Source of the DNA: Labrys sp. KNU-23
Lineage (GTDB): Bacteria; Pseudomonadota; Alphaproteobacteria; Rhizobiales; Labraceae
Reading direction: 5' to 3'
Assembly (NCBI RefSeq): GCF_008330945.1
Contig: NZ_CP043489.1
Span: 2,305,501-2,369,500 of the forward strand
Length of the DNA stretch: 64,000 nt
This document shows, one piece after another, positions 13,435 through 21,839 of the stretch. The translations under genes and the position numbers were made by a program. Within the stretch, counting starts at the first letter, position 1; each line of letters starts with the position of its first letter. The notes below the pieces were generated by a model. It ran no database searches. It was not told the origin of the DNA and saw only the letters and a program-made list of their open reading frames with translations.

Positions 13435-13448
13435 GATGTGATCACATC
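13435..13448. promoter_or_regulatory. Perfect 14-bp palindrome GATGTGATCACATC
   Basis: It contains TGTGA and TCACA half-sites as in CRP/FNR sites, but abutting rather than separated by 6 bp, so it is not a standard CRP site. It lies 366 bp upstream of gltB and beyond the rhaQ terminator. Confidence 0.3.
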
Positions 13449-13467
13449 GAAGCGAGACAGAGAGTTC

Positions 13468-13489
13468 TGAAAAATCGCCATTATGGCGA
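13468..13489 (-). terminator. Intrinsic terminator of the rhamnose transporter operon
   Basis: On the minus strand, TCGCCA-TAA-TGGCGA (13489 to 13475) is followed directly by TTTTT. It lies 62 bp after the last permease stop. The two further stems between the stop and this site may help. Confidence 0.75.
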
Positions 13490-13550
13490 GATCTTGTCAA
13501 GCGATGCGAAGGTGTTTCGCAACCGACCGAGCCTAAATGGCTCGTTGACT

Positions 13551-14552
13551 CTATGCCCGCAGCCCGAGGATCCGCCGCACGATGATCGGCAGAGCGATCG
13601 CGGCCACCAGCAGGACGCCGAGAATGACGGCGATGACGATGCCGGGCACGTTGATCAGCGTCAGGCCGAAGGTGGTGAGGCCGAGTACGAAGACCGCGAT
13701 CACCACGCCCGGCATGGTGCCCGAGCCGCCGGCGATCGAGATGCCGCCCAGCACCACCATGGTCACCACTTCGAGCTCCCAGCCCAGCGCGATGTTGGGC
13801 CGGGTCGAGCCGATGCGGGCGGTGAGCAGGGCCGAGGCGAGCCCGGACAGCAGCCCCGTCAGCACGAAGATGAGGAAGCGGATGCGATTGACCGGGATAC
13901 CCGAGAAGCGCGACGCCACCGGGTTGTTGCCGATGGCGTAGAGCATGCGCCCCCATACGGTGAAATGCAGCGCGACGGTGAAGACCACGGCCAGGACCAG
14001 GAACAGGATGAAGGCCAGATAGAGCGGCGGTTCCTGGATGATGTAGAGCTGGGCGAGGTTGGTGTACTCCTCCGGATAGGTGGTGATCGCCTGGTCGCCC
14101 AGCACGACCTGGGCGATGCCGCGATAGAGCGACATGGTGCCGATGGTGACCACGATCGAGGGCAGGCCGAAGCCGGTGACCAGCCAGCCATTGAAGGCAC
14201 CGCAGACGATGCCGACGCCAAGGCCGATGGCAATCAGCATCGCAGGCCCATAGCCCGCCTGCGCACCATAGCCGATGGCGAGCGAGGCCAGCGCCACGAT
14301 GGCGGCGACGGACAGGTCGATCTCCCGGGTGAGGATCAACAACGCCATGCCGAGCGCGATGATCGCCTTCTCCGAGAAGTTCTGGGTCATGTCGGAGAGG
14401 TTGTAGAGATCGAGGAAATAGGGCGAGCCCAGCGCGTTGACCACGATCACCGCCACCAGCAGCAGGCAGAGGATGGTCTCCCAGCGCAGCAGGCGGTCCG
14501 CCAGCGTGCGCGGGGCACGGTCGAGCACCTGATAGCGGGCGGTGTCCGTCAT
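13551..14552 (-). CDS. rhaQ: Sugar ABC transporter permease, RhaQ-like
   Basis: Second permease (333 residues) of the rhamnose-type CUT2 importer. Hydrophobic spans cover the whole length and the BPD_transp_2 pattern is plain: LTREIDLSVAAIVALASLA, GLPSIVVTIGTMSLYRG, YAIGNNPVASRFSGIPV, GGISIAGGSGTMPGVV. The true start is ATG 14552, whose A overlaps the stop of the preceding permease (TGATG). The open frame continues upstream as non-coding sequence out of register with that permease. It is the last gene of the rhaSTPQ-type unit and is followed by an intrinsic terminator. The rhamnose assignment rests on family resemblance and the rhaR/rhaD genes elsewhere in the island. Confidence 0.8.
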   Translation of the reverse strand: MTDTARYQVLDRAPRTLADRLLRWETILCLLLVAVIVVNALGSPYFLDLYNLSDMTQNFSEKAIIALGMALLILTREIDLSVAAIVALASLAIGYGAQAGYGPAMLIAIGLGVGIVCGAFNGWLVTGFGLPSIVVTIGTMSLYRGIAQVVLGDQAITTYPEEYTNLAQLYIIQEPPLYLAFILFLVLAVVFTVALHFTVWGRMLYAIGNNPVASRFSGIPVNRIRFLIFVLTGLLSGLASALLTARIGSTRPNIALGWELEVVTMVVLGGISIAGGSGTMPGVVIAVFVLGLTTFGLTLINVPGIVIAVILGVLLVAAIALPIIVRRILGLRA

Positions 14553-15577
14553 CAGCGGGCTCCTTCTCTGGCAGCGGCGCGGCGGCGCGCCTCGGGCAGG
14601 ATCAGCTTGCCGCCCTTGCGCTCGGCACGGGCATTGACCACCACGGCCGCCAGGATCACCGCGCCCGAGATCGCCATCTGCCAGAAGGGCGAGACATTGA
14701 TCACCGGCAGGGCGTTGACGACCACGCCGAGGAACAGCGCCCCGAGCAGTGCGCCGCTGACCGAGCCTATGCCGCCGCCGATGGAAACGCCGCCGATCAC
14801 GCAGGCCGCGATCACGCTGAGCTCGTAGCCAAGCGCGATCTCGGTATAAGCGATGCCGAAGCGAGCCACCCACAGATAGCCGCACAGGCCGGACACCGCG
14901 CCGGACAGGGTGAAGACCAGCAATTGCTGGCGGGCGAGATCGATGCCGCAATAGCGCGCCGCTACCGGATTGCCGCCCACCGCGTAGAGTCCGCGGCCGA
15001 TGGTGGTGCGCCCAAGAAAGAGAGCCATCGCCAGCGCCACCGCGATGGCGAACCAGACCAGGCTCGACAGGCCGAGGAAGGTGGCGTGCGGAAAGTTCAG
15101 GAAGGCCGGTGTCATCTTGTCGGAGCTGATCCACTTGCCGCCCGAGACGATGAAGACGAGGCCGCGATAGATGGCGAGCGTGCCCAGCGTCACCACGATC
15201 GAGGGAATGCCGACATAGGCGATGAAGACGCCGTTGACGAAGCCGAAAAAGGTGCCGACGGCAATGGCGACCAGGATGACCAGACCGATCGGCAGATCGG
15301 GCATCGCGATCGAAAAGAGGGCGGCGACCATGCCGCTGAGCGCCAGATTGGCCGCAACCGACAGGTCGATGCCGCGAATGAGGATCACCGTCATCTGGGC
15401 AAGCGCCAGCATGGCGAGGATGGCGGTATCCTTGAGCACGCCCATCAGGCTGTCCACGCTCAGGAAGACCGGTGCCCTCATGCCGATGGCAAGCACCATG
15501 CCTGCGACGATGAGGGCGAGAATGATCTCGCGACCGTAGCGGCGCCACAGGGTCTTCATGCCAAACCTTCCTGTCAT
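14552..15577 (-). CDS. rhaP: Sugar ABC transporter permease, RhaP-like
   Basis: First permease (341 residues) of the same importer: LIRGIDLSVAANLALSGMV, GIPSIVVTLGTLAIYRGL, YAVGGNPVAARYCGIDL and IGGVSIGGGIGSVSGALLGA are family hallmarks, with 8-10 membrane spans. Its ATG (15577) overlaps the ATPase stop by four bases; an internal ATG at Met7 is an alternative start. Two different permeases with one double ATPase fit the heteromeric membrane domain of RhaTPQ. Confidence 0.82.
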   Translation of the reverse strand: MTGRFGMKTLWRRYGREIILALIVAGMVLAIGMRAPVFLSVDSLMGVLKDTAILAMLALAQMTVILIRGIDLSVAANLALSGMVAALFSIAMPDLPIGLVILVAIAVGTFFGFVNGVFIAYVGIPSIVVTLGTLAIYRGLVFIVSGGKWISSDKMTPAFLNFPHATFLGLSSLVWFAIAVALAMALFLGRTTIGRGLYAVGGNPVAARYCGIDLARQQLLVFTLSGAVSGLCGYLWVARFGIAYTEIALGYELSVIAACVIGGVSIGGGIGSVSGALLGALFLGVVVNALPVINVSPFWQMAISGAVILAAVVVNARAERKGGKLILPEARRRAAAREGAR

Positions 15578-17070
15578 GTCTGGCCTCCCGTCGCTGCCGT
15601 GACGATGGCGGCGGCATCCATCTCGGCCCGCGCGAACTCCTTCACGATGCGCCCCTCATGCATCACCAGGATGCGGTCGGACATGCCCATCACCTCCGGC
15701 AGTTCGGATGAGATCAGCACCACCGCGAGGCCCTCGGCGGCCAGATCCACCATGAAGTCGTGCACGGCGGCCTTGGAGCCGACGTCGATGCCTTTGGTCG
15801 GCTCGTCGAGGATGATGACCTTGGGATTGGTGGCGAGCCATTTGGCGATCACCACCTTCTGCTGGTTGCCGCCGGAAAGCTCCTGCAGCTTCTGGTCCCA
15901 GGAAGCGGCCTTGACCGCAAGCCTGGTGCCCAAGCGGCGGGTATCCGCGATCTCCGAACGCTGGCTGAGGAAGCCGAAGCGGGCATGGCGCACCAGGCTC
16001 GCCAATGTAGTGTTCTCGCGCACGCCGAATGGCAGCACGGCGCCCTGGCTCTGGCGATCCTCCGGCACATAGGCGATACCGGCCGCGATGGCATCGGCGG
16101 GGCTTTTGATGGCACGAGCCTTGCCGCGCACGAGGATCTCGCCTGTGTCGGGCCGGGAGAGCCCGAAAACCGCCTGCATGGCCTCGGACCGGCCGGCGCC
16201 GACCAGCCCGTAAAGGCCGAGGATCTCGCCCTGGCGCAGCGTGAAGGAGATGTCGGCGAACTCGCTCTCATTGCCGAGGCCCCTGACCTCGAGCGCGACA
16301 TCGCCGATCGGCACCTCGCGCTTGGGAAAGACCTGCTCGATCGAACGCCCGACCATCAGGCGGACGAGTTCGGCCGGGGTCGCCTCGCTGATCGCGCCAT
16401 CGCCGACATATTCGCCGTCGCGCAGGCAGAGCCAGCGGTCGGCGACGCGGAAGATCTCCTCGAATTTGTGGCTGATGAACAGGATCGCCCGTCCCTCGGC
16501 CTTGAGCTGGTCGATGATGCGGAAAAGATCGTCGATCTCGCGGGCCGAAAGCGCCGCCGTCGGCTCGTCCATGATGACGATGCGCGCCTCGTGGGACAGA
16601 GCGCGGGCGATCTCGACCAGATGCTTCTGGGCCACGCTCAGGGCTTTCAGCGGCTCGCCCGGATCGATGTCGGCATCGAGGCGCTTGAGCAGTTCGCGCG
16701 TGCGGGCATGCACGACGCCCCAATCCACCAGCCCGCCGGCTCCCTTCGGCATATGGCCCATGAAGACGTTCTCGGCGACCGAGAGCTCGTCGAACATGAT
16801 GGTTTCCTGGTGGATGGCGGTGATGCCGGCGGCCCAGGCATCGCGTGGGCTCGAAAAGCGTACCGCCTGCCCGCCGACCCTGATCTCGCCCTCGTCCGGC
16901 GTGTAGATGCCGGTGAGGATTTTCACGATGGTGGATTTGCCGGCGCCGTTCTCCCCAAGCAGCGCCGTGACCTCGCCGGAACGAAGGGCGAGACGCACGT
17001 CATGCAACGCCCGCACGCCGGGGAAACGCTTGGAGATGCCGGAGAGGGAGAGCAGGGGAGTGGAGGTCAT
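15574..17070 (-). CDS. rhaT: Sugar ABC transporter ATP-binding protein, RhaT-like
   Basis: CUT2-type ATPase with two nucleotide-binding domains (498 residues). Domain 1 has Walker A GENGAGKST, signature LSVAQKHLVEIARAL and Walker B IVIMDEPTAALS. Domain 2 begins near residue 250 with GLVGAGRSE in place of a canonical Walker A, then signature LSGGNQQKVVIAKWL and Walker B VIILDEPTKGID. Such a degenerate second site is normal for this family. Start ATG 17070 puts the first domain immediately at the N-terminus (STPLLSLSGISKRFPG). About 230 bp with a pair of inverted repeats separate it from rhaS. Confidence 0.85.
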   Translation of the reverse strand: MTSTPLLSLSGISKRFPGVRALHDVRLALRSGEVTALLGENGAGKSTIVKILTGIYTPDEGEIRVGGQAVRFSSPRDAWAAGITAIHQETIMFDELSVAENVFMGHMPKGAGGLVDWGVVHARTRELLKRLDADIDPGEPLKALSVAQKHLVEIARALSHEARIVIMDEPTAALSAREIDDLFRIIDQLKAEGRAILFISHKFEEIFRVADRWLCLRDGEYVGDGAISEATPAELVRLMVGRSIEQVFPKREVPIGDVALEVRGLGNESEFADISFTLRQGEILGLYGLVGAGRSEAMQAVFGLSRPDTGEILVRGKARAIKSPADAIAAGIAYVPEDRQSQGAVLPFGVRENTTLASLVRHARFGFLSQRSEIADTRRLGTRLAVKAASWDQKLQELSGGNQQKVVIAKWLATNPKVIILDEPTKGIDVGSKAAVHDFMVDLAAEGLAVVLISSELPEVMGMSDRILVMHEGRIVKEFARAEMDAAAIVTAATGGQT

Positions 17071-17091
17071 AGGGATCCGCGCCGGGAGCGA

Positions 17092-17152
17092 GCCTTCTCC
17101 ACGAAGTGGGGAAGGTGTCAGTGCGAAGCACTGACGGATGGGGTGTGGCGGG
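17092..17152 (+). repeat. REP-like palindromic element, copy 1
   Basis: This segment has an outer stem region (CCTTCTCC...GGGGAAGG), an internal hairpin (GTCAGTGC/GCACTGAC around GAA) and a tail reading CGGATGGGGTGTGGCG. A second copy in the opposite orientation lies at 17219-17276. The pair sits between rhaS and rhaT. Confidence 0.65.
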
Positions 17153-17218
17153 CAGCGCGCAGAGCATAACGAGATGGCACCACGGTCGTGCAAGTTTCCG
17201 AGAGGATATCGCGCCGCT

Positions 17219-17276
17219 CGCCGCACCCCATCCGACCCGCCTTCGTCGGGCCACCTTCCCCGCTACGCGGAGAAGG
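17219..17276 (-). repeat. REP-like palindromic element, copy 2 (inverted)
   Basis: Read on the minus strand it gives CCTTCTCCGCG, GGGGAAGGTG, a different internal stem (CCCGAC/GTCGGG-like, partly imperfect) and CGGATGGGGTGCGGCG. The ends match copy 1 while the central stem varies. The two could also pair into one long hairpin in the rhaS-rhaT mRNA, which would favour high binding-protein expression over the ATPase. Confidence 0.6.
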
Positions 17277-17301
17277 TCTGTCGCGCCCCTTTATCGAGGC
17301 C

Positions 17302-18324
17302 TCAGAAGATCTTGGCGAATTTCTCGACGTTCGACTTGTCGAAGGTGAAGGGTTCGCCCATCACCGCCTCGCCGTCCTCGCCGATCTTGGTCTCGCCCAT
17401 GCGACCCATCTTCACGGTGGAGCCGGGCTTGGCGTCCTCGCCGCCGATGATGCCGGCCAGGACCTGCGTGGCCGAGTAGCCGTAATCGACCGGGTTCCAG
17501 ATCGCAAAGCTGTCGCAGGCCCCCTTCAGCACGGCGTCCTTCATTTCCGAGGGCAGGCCGAGACCGGTGATGAAGACCTTGCCGGCGAGGCCGCCGTCGA
17601 TGATCGCCTTGGCACCGGCGCGAATGCCGATGGTGGTGGGCGAGATCACGCCCTTGAGATTGGGATGCGTTTTCACCAGGCCCTGCATCTCGCGGTAGGA
17701 CTTGTCGTCCTGGTCGTCGCCATAGACGGTGTCGACCAGCTTGAGCTTGGCGTATTCGGGCTTCTCCCACTCCTTCTTCATCGCAGCGATCCAGGAATTC
17801 TGGTTCGTCATGGTCGAAGCGGCGGACAGGATGGCGACCTCGCCCTCGCCCTTGAGGGTCTTGGAAATCATCTGCACCTGCTTGGCCCCGATCATATCGG
17901 TGGAGGAGGCGTTGAGGTGCATGATGCGCCCGCCCTTGGCGATGGCGCTGTCGAAGGAGATTACCTTGATGCCGCGCTGCGCCGCTTTCTTGCCGACGGG
18001 CACCAGCGCGTTGGCGTCATTGGCGGAAACGATGATGCCATCGACCTTCTGGGCGATCAGGGCGTCGATCACCGCAATCTGGTCCTCGGCGGTCGCCTTG
18101 GTCGGCGCGGTGTAGATGATCTCGATGCCGCCGAGTTCCTTGGCCGCCTGCTGGGCGCCGTCGCGGCAGGCATCGAAATAGGAATTGCCGAGATTCTTGA
18201 CCACCAGGGCGATGCGCTTGTTGGCGGCGAAGGCTGGCGTGACCGCGCCGAGCGGCAGGGCGCCCGCCAGCAGCGAGCCGCCCAGGATCTTCAAGGCGCT
18301 GCGACGCGATTGATCGTCGAACAT
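17302..18324 (-). CDS. rhaS: Rhamnose-type substrate-binding protein RhaS
   Basis: Periplasmic sugar-binding protein (340 residues) of the CUT2 importer. The start ATG 18324 has a strong GGAGGG site just upstream. The N-terminus SRRSALKILGGSLLAGA fits a Tat-type signal with cleavage after AFA. The mature part is a two-lobe periplasmic binding fold of the LacI type (KRIALVVKNLGNSYFDACRDGA, VDGIIVSANDANAL, GLAGKVFITGLGLP, WNPVDYGYSA). It is the first gene of the rhaSTPQ-type operon. A paralogue lies at 20612-21679. Confidence 0.85.
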   Translation of the reverse strand: MFDDQSRRSALKILGGSLLAGALPLGAVTPAFAANKRIALVVKNLGNSYFDACRDGAQQAAKELGGIEIIYTAPTKATAEDQIAVIDALIAQKVDGIIVSANDANALVPVGKKAAQRGIKVISFDSAIAKGGRIMHLNASSTDMIGAKQVQMISKTLKGEGEVAILSAASTMTNQNSWIAAMKKEWEKPEYAKLKLVDTVYGDDQDDKSYREMQGLVKTHPNLKGVISPTTIGIRAGAKAIIDGGLAGKVFITGLGLPSEMKDAVLKGACDSFAIWNPVDYGYSATQVLAGIIGGEDAKPGSTVKMGRMGETKIGEDGEAVMGEPFTFDKSNVEKFAKIF

Positions 18325-18612
18325 ATCGTTCCCTCCAGTATTATTTCCTGTTCTTGGCCAGCCGAGCCTTGTCGGTCGGTCTGCCCGCAGGCGATTTGAC
18401 GGCCGAACCTGGCCACCGACTCTCCCGCGCAGAGGCGCCATTCATGCCCGCCTCGCCGGCGAATGCAAGAGTCGGCTGCAATTTGTCTGATTAATTTTGG
18501 CGGGACCGTGAGCGCCTCGATCGAGCCCTTCGCGCGAATGTCTTGATGACCGTGATAGCAGCCGCTACGACAGTCGAAAGCCTCCCTCCCTGTCCCATTG
18601 CTCGTGGAACCC

Positions 18613-19188
18613 ATGACTTCCCTTCCTTCCTTCGCGGCCTGGACCGTCTGCGGCATCGATGAACTCCATCAGTTCAGCGGCTCCGGTGTCAGCCATGTGC
18701 TTTCGATCGTGGACCCGAACTGGCCCGCGCTGAGTGCCTTCGATGCCTATGGCGTGCACCAGCGCACCGTCCTGCAATTCGACGACATCATCGATCCCAT
18801 GGCTGGCAAGGTCATGCCGGCACGCGAGCACATGGCTGAAATCCTGCGCTTTGCCCGCGACGAGGCCGGCGCCCTCCTCATTCCCGAACGCCTGCTGGTG
18901 CATTGCCATATGGGGGTTTCTCGCTCGACGGCCGCCATGGCGACGCTGATCGCCCGCTCCGATCCGAGCCTGGCGGAGGACGAGATTTTCGCCCGCCTGC
19001 GCACGATCCGCCCGCAAGCCTGGCCCAATTCCGTGCTGATCGGCTTTGCCGATGAGCTTCTCGGCCGGGGCGGGCGTCTTATCGAAGCTCTTCGCCGGCA
19101 CTATGCCTTCCAGAAACAGCACCGCTCCGACATGGCCGATTGGATGGTCCGGCTTGGCCGCGGACGCGAAGTCGAGATGGCTGCCTGA
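18613..19188 (+). CDS. Tyrosine / dual-specificity phosphatase-like protein
   Basis: A 191-residue protein with the cysteine-phosphatase signature HCHMGVSRST, in which C98 is the predicted nucleophile and R104 the phosphate-binding arginine; the Asp of the general-acid loop may be in VLQFDDIIDP. ATG 18613 is chosen; a TTG 15 bp upstream is in frame. Phosphatases of this type act on phosphotyrosine, phosphoinositide or other phosphate esters, and the substrate is unknown. It lies on the plus strand between two minus-strand sugar genes, in its own divergent promoter region with rhaS and convergent with the kinase at 19219. Confidence 0.75.
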   Translation: MTSLPSFAAWTVCGIDELHQFSGSGVSHVLSIVDPNWPALSAFDAYGVHQRTVLQFDDIIDPMAGKVMPAREHMAEILRFARDEAGALLIPERLLVHCHMGVSRSTAAMATLIARSDPSLAEDEIFARLRTIRPQAWPNSVLIGFADELLGRGGRLIEALRRHYAFQKQHRSDMADWMVRLGRGREVEMAA

Positions 19189-19218
19189 GGCTCGCCCGAC
19201 ACGCCGCAGGTTCTCTCG

Positions 19219-20589
19219 TCAAGTGACCTTCGGCAGTGCTGCGCGCCAGGCGGCTTTGTAGCCAAGCAACGCCTCGGCATCGCCATAACCTGCCGCGGGC
19301 CTCGCGGCCTCGCGTGCCGGCATCTCGGGCCAGGTCGCCAGAAGGGAAGTGCCATAGGCCGTGCCGGAACTGTCGAGGCTGGGAAGCACTGCCTGCCCCA
19401 GCCTGATTGCCGCGAGCAGGCTGCAATAGACGGGATTGGCGGCAAAGCTGCCCTCGATCAGCAAGGGCCCGCTGACAGCGCCGAGCGCCTCCAGCAGATA
19501 ATCGGTCAGCAGCACGCAATAAAGGCTGGCGAGCGCCGCCCGCATGCCCTCGCCGGCCGGGAGCGTACCCCGAATCTCGCCGGGATGCCCCGGAAAGGGG
19601 CCGCCATTGGGCACGAAGCTCGGCAGCGCCAGCACGCCGGCCGCCATCACGGCCGCGGCATCGGCAAGCGAGCAGGTCGGCGATGCACCGTCGAGGATCA
19701 CCGCATATTCCCGCCCGCCCATGAATTTGGCCGCCGGCACCGGCCGGGCCTCGACATCGGCATAGGCCTGCATGTCCCGGGCTGCGTCGAGCCGGCCGGG
19801 ATCGGCGCCCAGGGCCATGATCACCGCCCAGGTGCCGGAGGAAACCAAGGTGAAGGGCGGCTCGAAGGCGATCAGATGCGGCAGGATCGAGCCGTTGGAA
19901 TCGTGGATGCCGGCACGCACCCGCACCGTGTCGGGCAGGCCGGTCTCGGCCCGAACCTCGGATCGCAGCGGGCCGAGCACGGCATAGGCCGCGATCGGCG
20001 GCGGGAACAGCGCCTGCCATCCGCAGCTGACAACCAGAGAGGACAGGCGCCTTTCACGGACGGCCCACAAATCGGAATGGCCGCCGATACCGGTGACCTC
20101 GTTGCGGGCGATGCCGGTGAGGCGCCAGGTGAAATATTGCGGATAGGGCACGATGTGCCTGACACGCGCGAAGGCTTCGGGATGGCGCCGCTGCTGGTAG
20201 AAGATCTGCTTGCCGGAATTGAGCCCCGCCGACATCGGCGGCGACAGGGTCTCATCGAAGGGCGGCCGGAACGGCGCATACTCGGCCTCGATCTCGCCGA
20301 CGCCTCCGAACTCGTAGTCCATCACCGGCAGCGCCAGATCGTCCTCGCCGATCAGGGCCATGGCAGCGCCATGGGTGGTGACGGCGATGTCGGCGATGGC
20401 GTGCTCGGCACCGGCCTTGCGCAGCCCTTCCATCAGGAAGCGCCAGATCGCCTCGACATCGGCATGCGGATAGGGTGGGCCGGCCAGCGTCCGGTTCGGC
20501 ATCGAAGCCTGCCAGAGGCTGGCGGAGCCGTCGAACAGGACCAGCTTCACATTGGTCTTGCCGACATCGAGCACGGCGGTGACGGACAT
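19219..20589 (-). CDS. rhaK: FGGY-family carbohydrate kinase (probable L-rhamnulokinase RhaK)
   Basis: ATP-dependent sugar kinase (456 residues) with the N-terminal phosphate-binding element VLDVGKTNVKLVLFD and the C-terminal actin-fold parts SSGTWAVIMALG and GPLLIEGSFAANPVY. It resembles rhizobial kinases in rhamnose loci, where RhaK acts on L-rhamnulose (and has been linked to transport). It follows the RhaS-like protein at 20612 by 22 bp and probably shares its transcript. The rhamnulose assignment is inference from context; fuculose or another ketose is possible. Confidence 0.68.
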   Translation of the reverse strand: MSVTAVLDVGKTNVKLVLFDGSASLWQASMPNRTLAGPPYPHADVEAIWRFLMEGLRKAGAEHAIADIAVTTHGAAMALIGEDDLALPVMDYEFGGVGEIEAEYAPFRPPFDETLSPPMSAGLNSGKQIFYQQRRHPEAFARVRHIVPYPQYFTWRLTGIARNEVTGIGGHSDLWAVRERRLSSLVVSCGWQALFPPPIAAYAVLGPLRSEVRAETGLPDTVRVRAGIHDSNGSILPHLIAFEPPFTLVSSGTWAVIMALGADPGRLDAARDMQAYADVEARPVPAAKFMGGREYAVILDGASPTCSLADAAAVMAAGVLALPSFVPNGGPFPGHPGEIRGTLPAGEGMRAALASLYCVLLTDYLLEALGAVSGPLLIEGSFAANPVYCSLLAAIRLGQAVLPSLDSSGTAYGTSLLATWPEMPAREAARPAAGYGDAEALLGYKAAWRAALPKVT

Positions 20590-20611
20590 GGTCGGCTCGC
20601 AGGATTATCTC

Positions 20612-21679
20612 TCAATACAGATCGGCATATTTGTCGAAATTCTTGGCGTCGACCACGAAGGGGCGCAGCGTGGCGACACTGTTGTCGCCGAGAGCGATCT
20701 GGCCGAGACGGCCGGCGGTGACCATGCTGCCCGTGCCCGATGTCATGGTGTTCTTGGCCAGCGCCGCGGCAATCTGCATGGCGGCATAGCCGATATCCAC
20801 CGGATTGGCGGTGGCGAAATATTCCACCGCCTTGGCCGACATCGCGGCCTTCAGCGTGGCCGGCCGGCCGAAGCCGGTAACGAAGACCTTGCCGGCAAGA
20901 CCCCTGTCCGAGACGCATTGCGCCGCCCCTACCAGTGCCGCCGGGCTGAAGACCAGCAGGCCCTTGAGATTGGGGCGCTGCCTCAGCACGAAGTCCGCGG
21001 CGGCATAACCGGCCTTTTCGTCATCATTGCCATAGAGCGTGTCGGCGAGCTTGAGCTTGCCATAGGCCGGCTTGAGCCATTGCTGCATGGTCTCCGAAAC
21101 CAGCCCCAGCCCATCCGCGCCATTGCGTGCACCGGCCAGAATGGCGACGTCACCGCCATCCTTGGCATCGTCGGCCAGCATCTGAAGGAAGGTCTCCGCT
21201 TTGCCCCGACTGCTGACGGGATCGACATGGGCCATACGCGAATTCGCCGGCAGGGCCTGCTCGAAGGAGACCACCTTGATGCCGCGGATCATGGCGCGCT
21301 TGCACAGCGGCGCCAGCAGGCCGGCATCAACAGGGCTGATCAGGATGGCATCCACCTTCTGCTTCACGAAGCCGTTGATGAACAGGGCCTGCTCGCGCAC
21401 CTGGCGCTTCTCCGGCGCGGCGACGGCCATGTCGAGATTGCCGATCTGGGTCGCAGCCTCCTGGGCCCCATCGGCGCAAGCCTTGTAGAAGGGATCATCC
21501 TTGACGGGCACGATCACCCCGATGCGCAGCCTGCCCTCGGCCGCCGGCAGCACCGGCGTCGGATCCGGCTTTGGCTTGAGCTTGGGATTGGGCGCGGAAA
21601 AAGCAGTCGACGACATGCCGGCTAACCCCAGGCCCCCCAGCAGCGTGACGATCTGGCGGCGGCTGAAGGTGTCGGTCAT
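20612..21679 (-). CDS. Second RhaS-like sugar-binding protein, without its own permease or ATPase
   Basis: A 355-residue periplasmic binding protein clearly paralogous to RhaS: both share YGKLKLADTLYGNDDEK versus YAKLKLVDTVYGDDQDD, GLAGKVFVTGFGRP versus GLAGKVFITGLGLP, and NPVDIGYAAMQ versus NPVDYGYSATQ in the same order. Start ATG 21679 gives a Tat-like leader (SRRQIVTLLGGLGLAGM) and then a Pro/Lys-rich linker. It sits between two FGGY kinase genes with no membrane or ATPase subunit nearby, so it may feed the RhaTPQ complex or serve as a sensor. Confidence 0.78.
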   Translation of the reverse strand: MTDTFSRRQIVTLLGGLGLAGMSSTAFSAPNPKLKPKPDPTPVLPAAEGRLRIGVIVPVKDDPFYKACADGAQEAATQIGNLDMAVAAPEKRQVREQALFINGFVKQKVDAILISPVDAGLLAPLCKRAMIRGIKVVSFEQALPANSRMAHVDPVSSRGKAETFLQMLADDAKDGGDVAILAGARNGADGLGLVSETMQQWLKPAYGKLKLADTLYGNDDEKAGYAAADFVLRQRPNLKGLLVFSPAALVGAAQCVSDRGLAGKVFVTGFGRPATLKAAMSAKAVEYFATANPVDIGYAAMQIAAALAKNTMTSGTGSMVTAGRLGQIALGDNSVATLRPFVVDAKNFDKYADLY

Positions 21680-21839
21680 GGGAACTCCGTCCGGGGATGG
21701 TGCAAAAAAACGGCAAAGAACGCCGCGAGCCCGGTTGAACGACCGGAGCGGCGGCGAGAGCGGCCGAATCACGACCGCGCCCATCTCATCACATGCCATG
21801 ATCTTTGCAATCACGGCGTTACCGCGAAACCGCCTTGCC

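Larger units (their letters stand above)
13070..13550. other. 480-bp intergenic region upstream of gltB and downstream of the rhamnose transporter operon
   Basis: No credible gene is present. It contains the gltB ribosome-binding site next to 13069, a 17-bp inverted repeat (13312-13328), a 14-bp perfect palindrome (13435-13448), an intrinsic terminator (13468-13489) and two further small stems: TGCGAA/TTCGCA at 13505-13521 and CGAGCC/GGCTCG at 13528-13544. The gltB promoter should lie here but I cannot place its -35/-10 with confidence. Confidence 0.6.

Noticed and set aside
13435..13448. Calling GATGTGATCACATC a CRP site.
   Set aside because: The TGTGA and TCACA halves abut, whereas CRP/FNR-type sites need a spacer; kept only as an unexplained palindrome.
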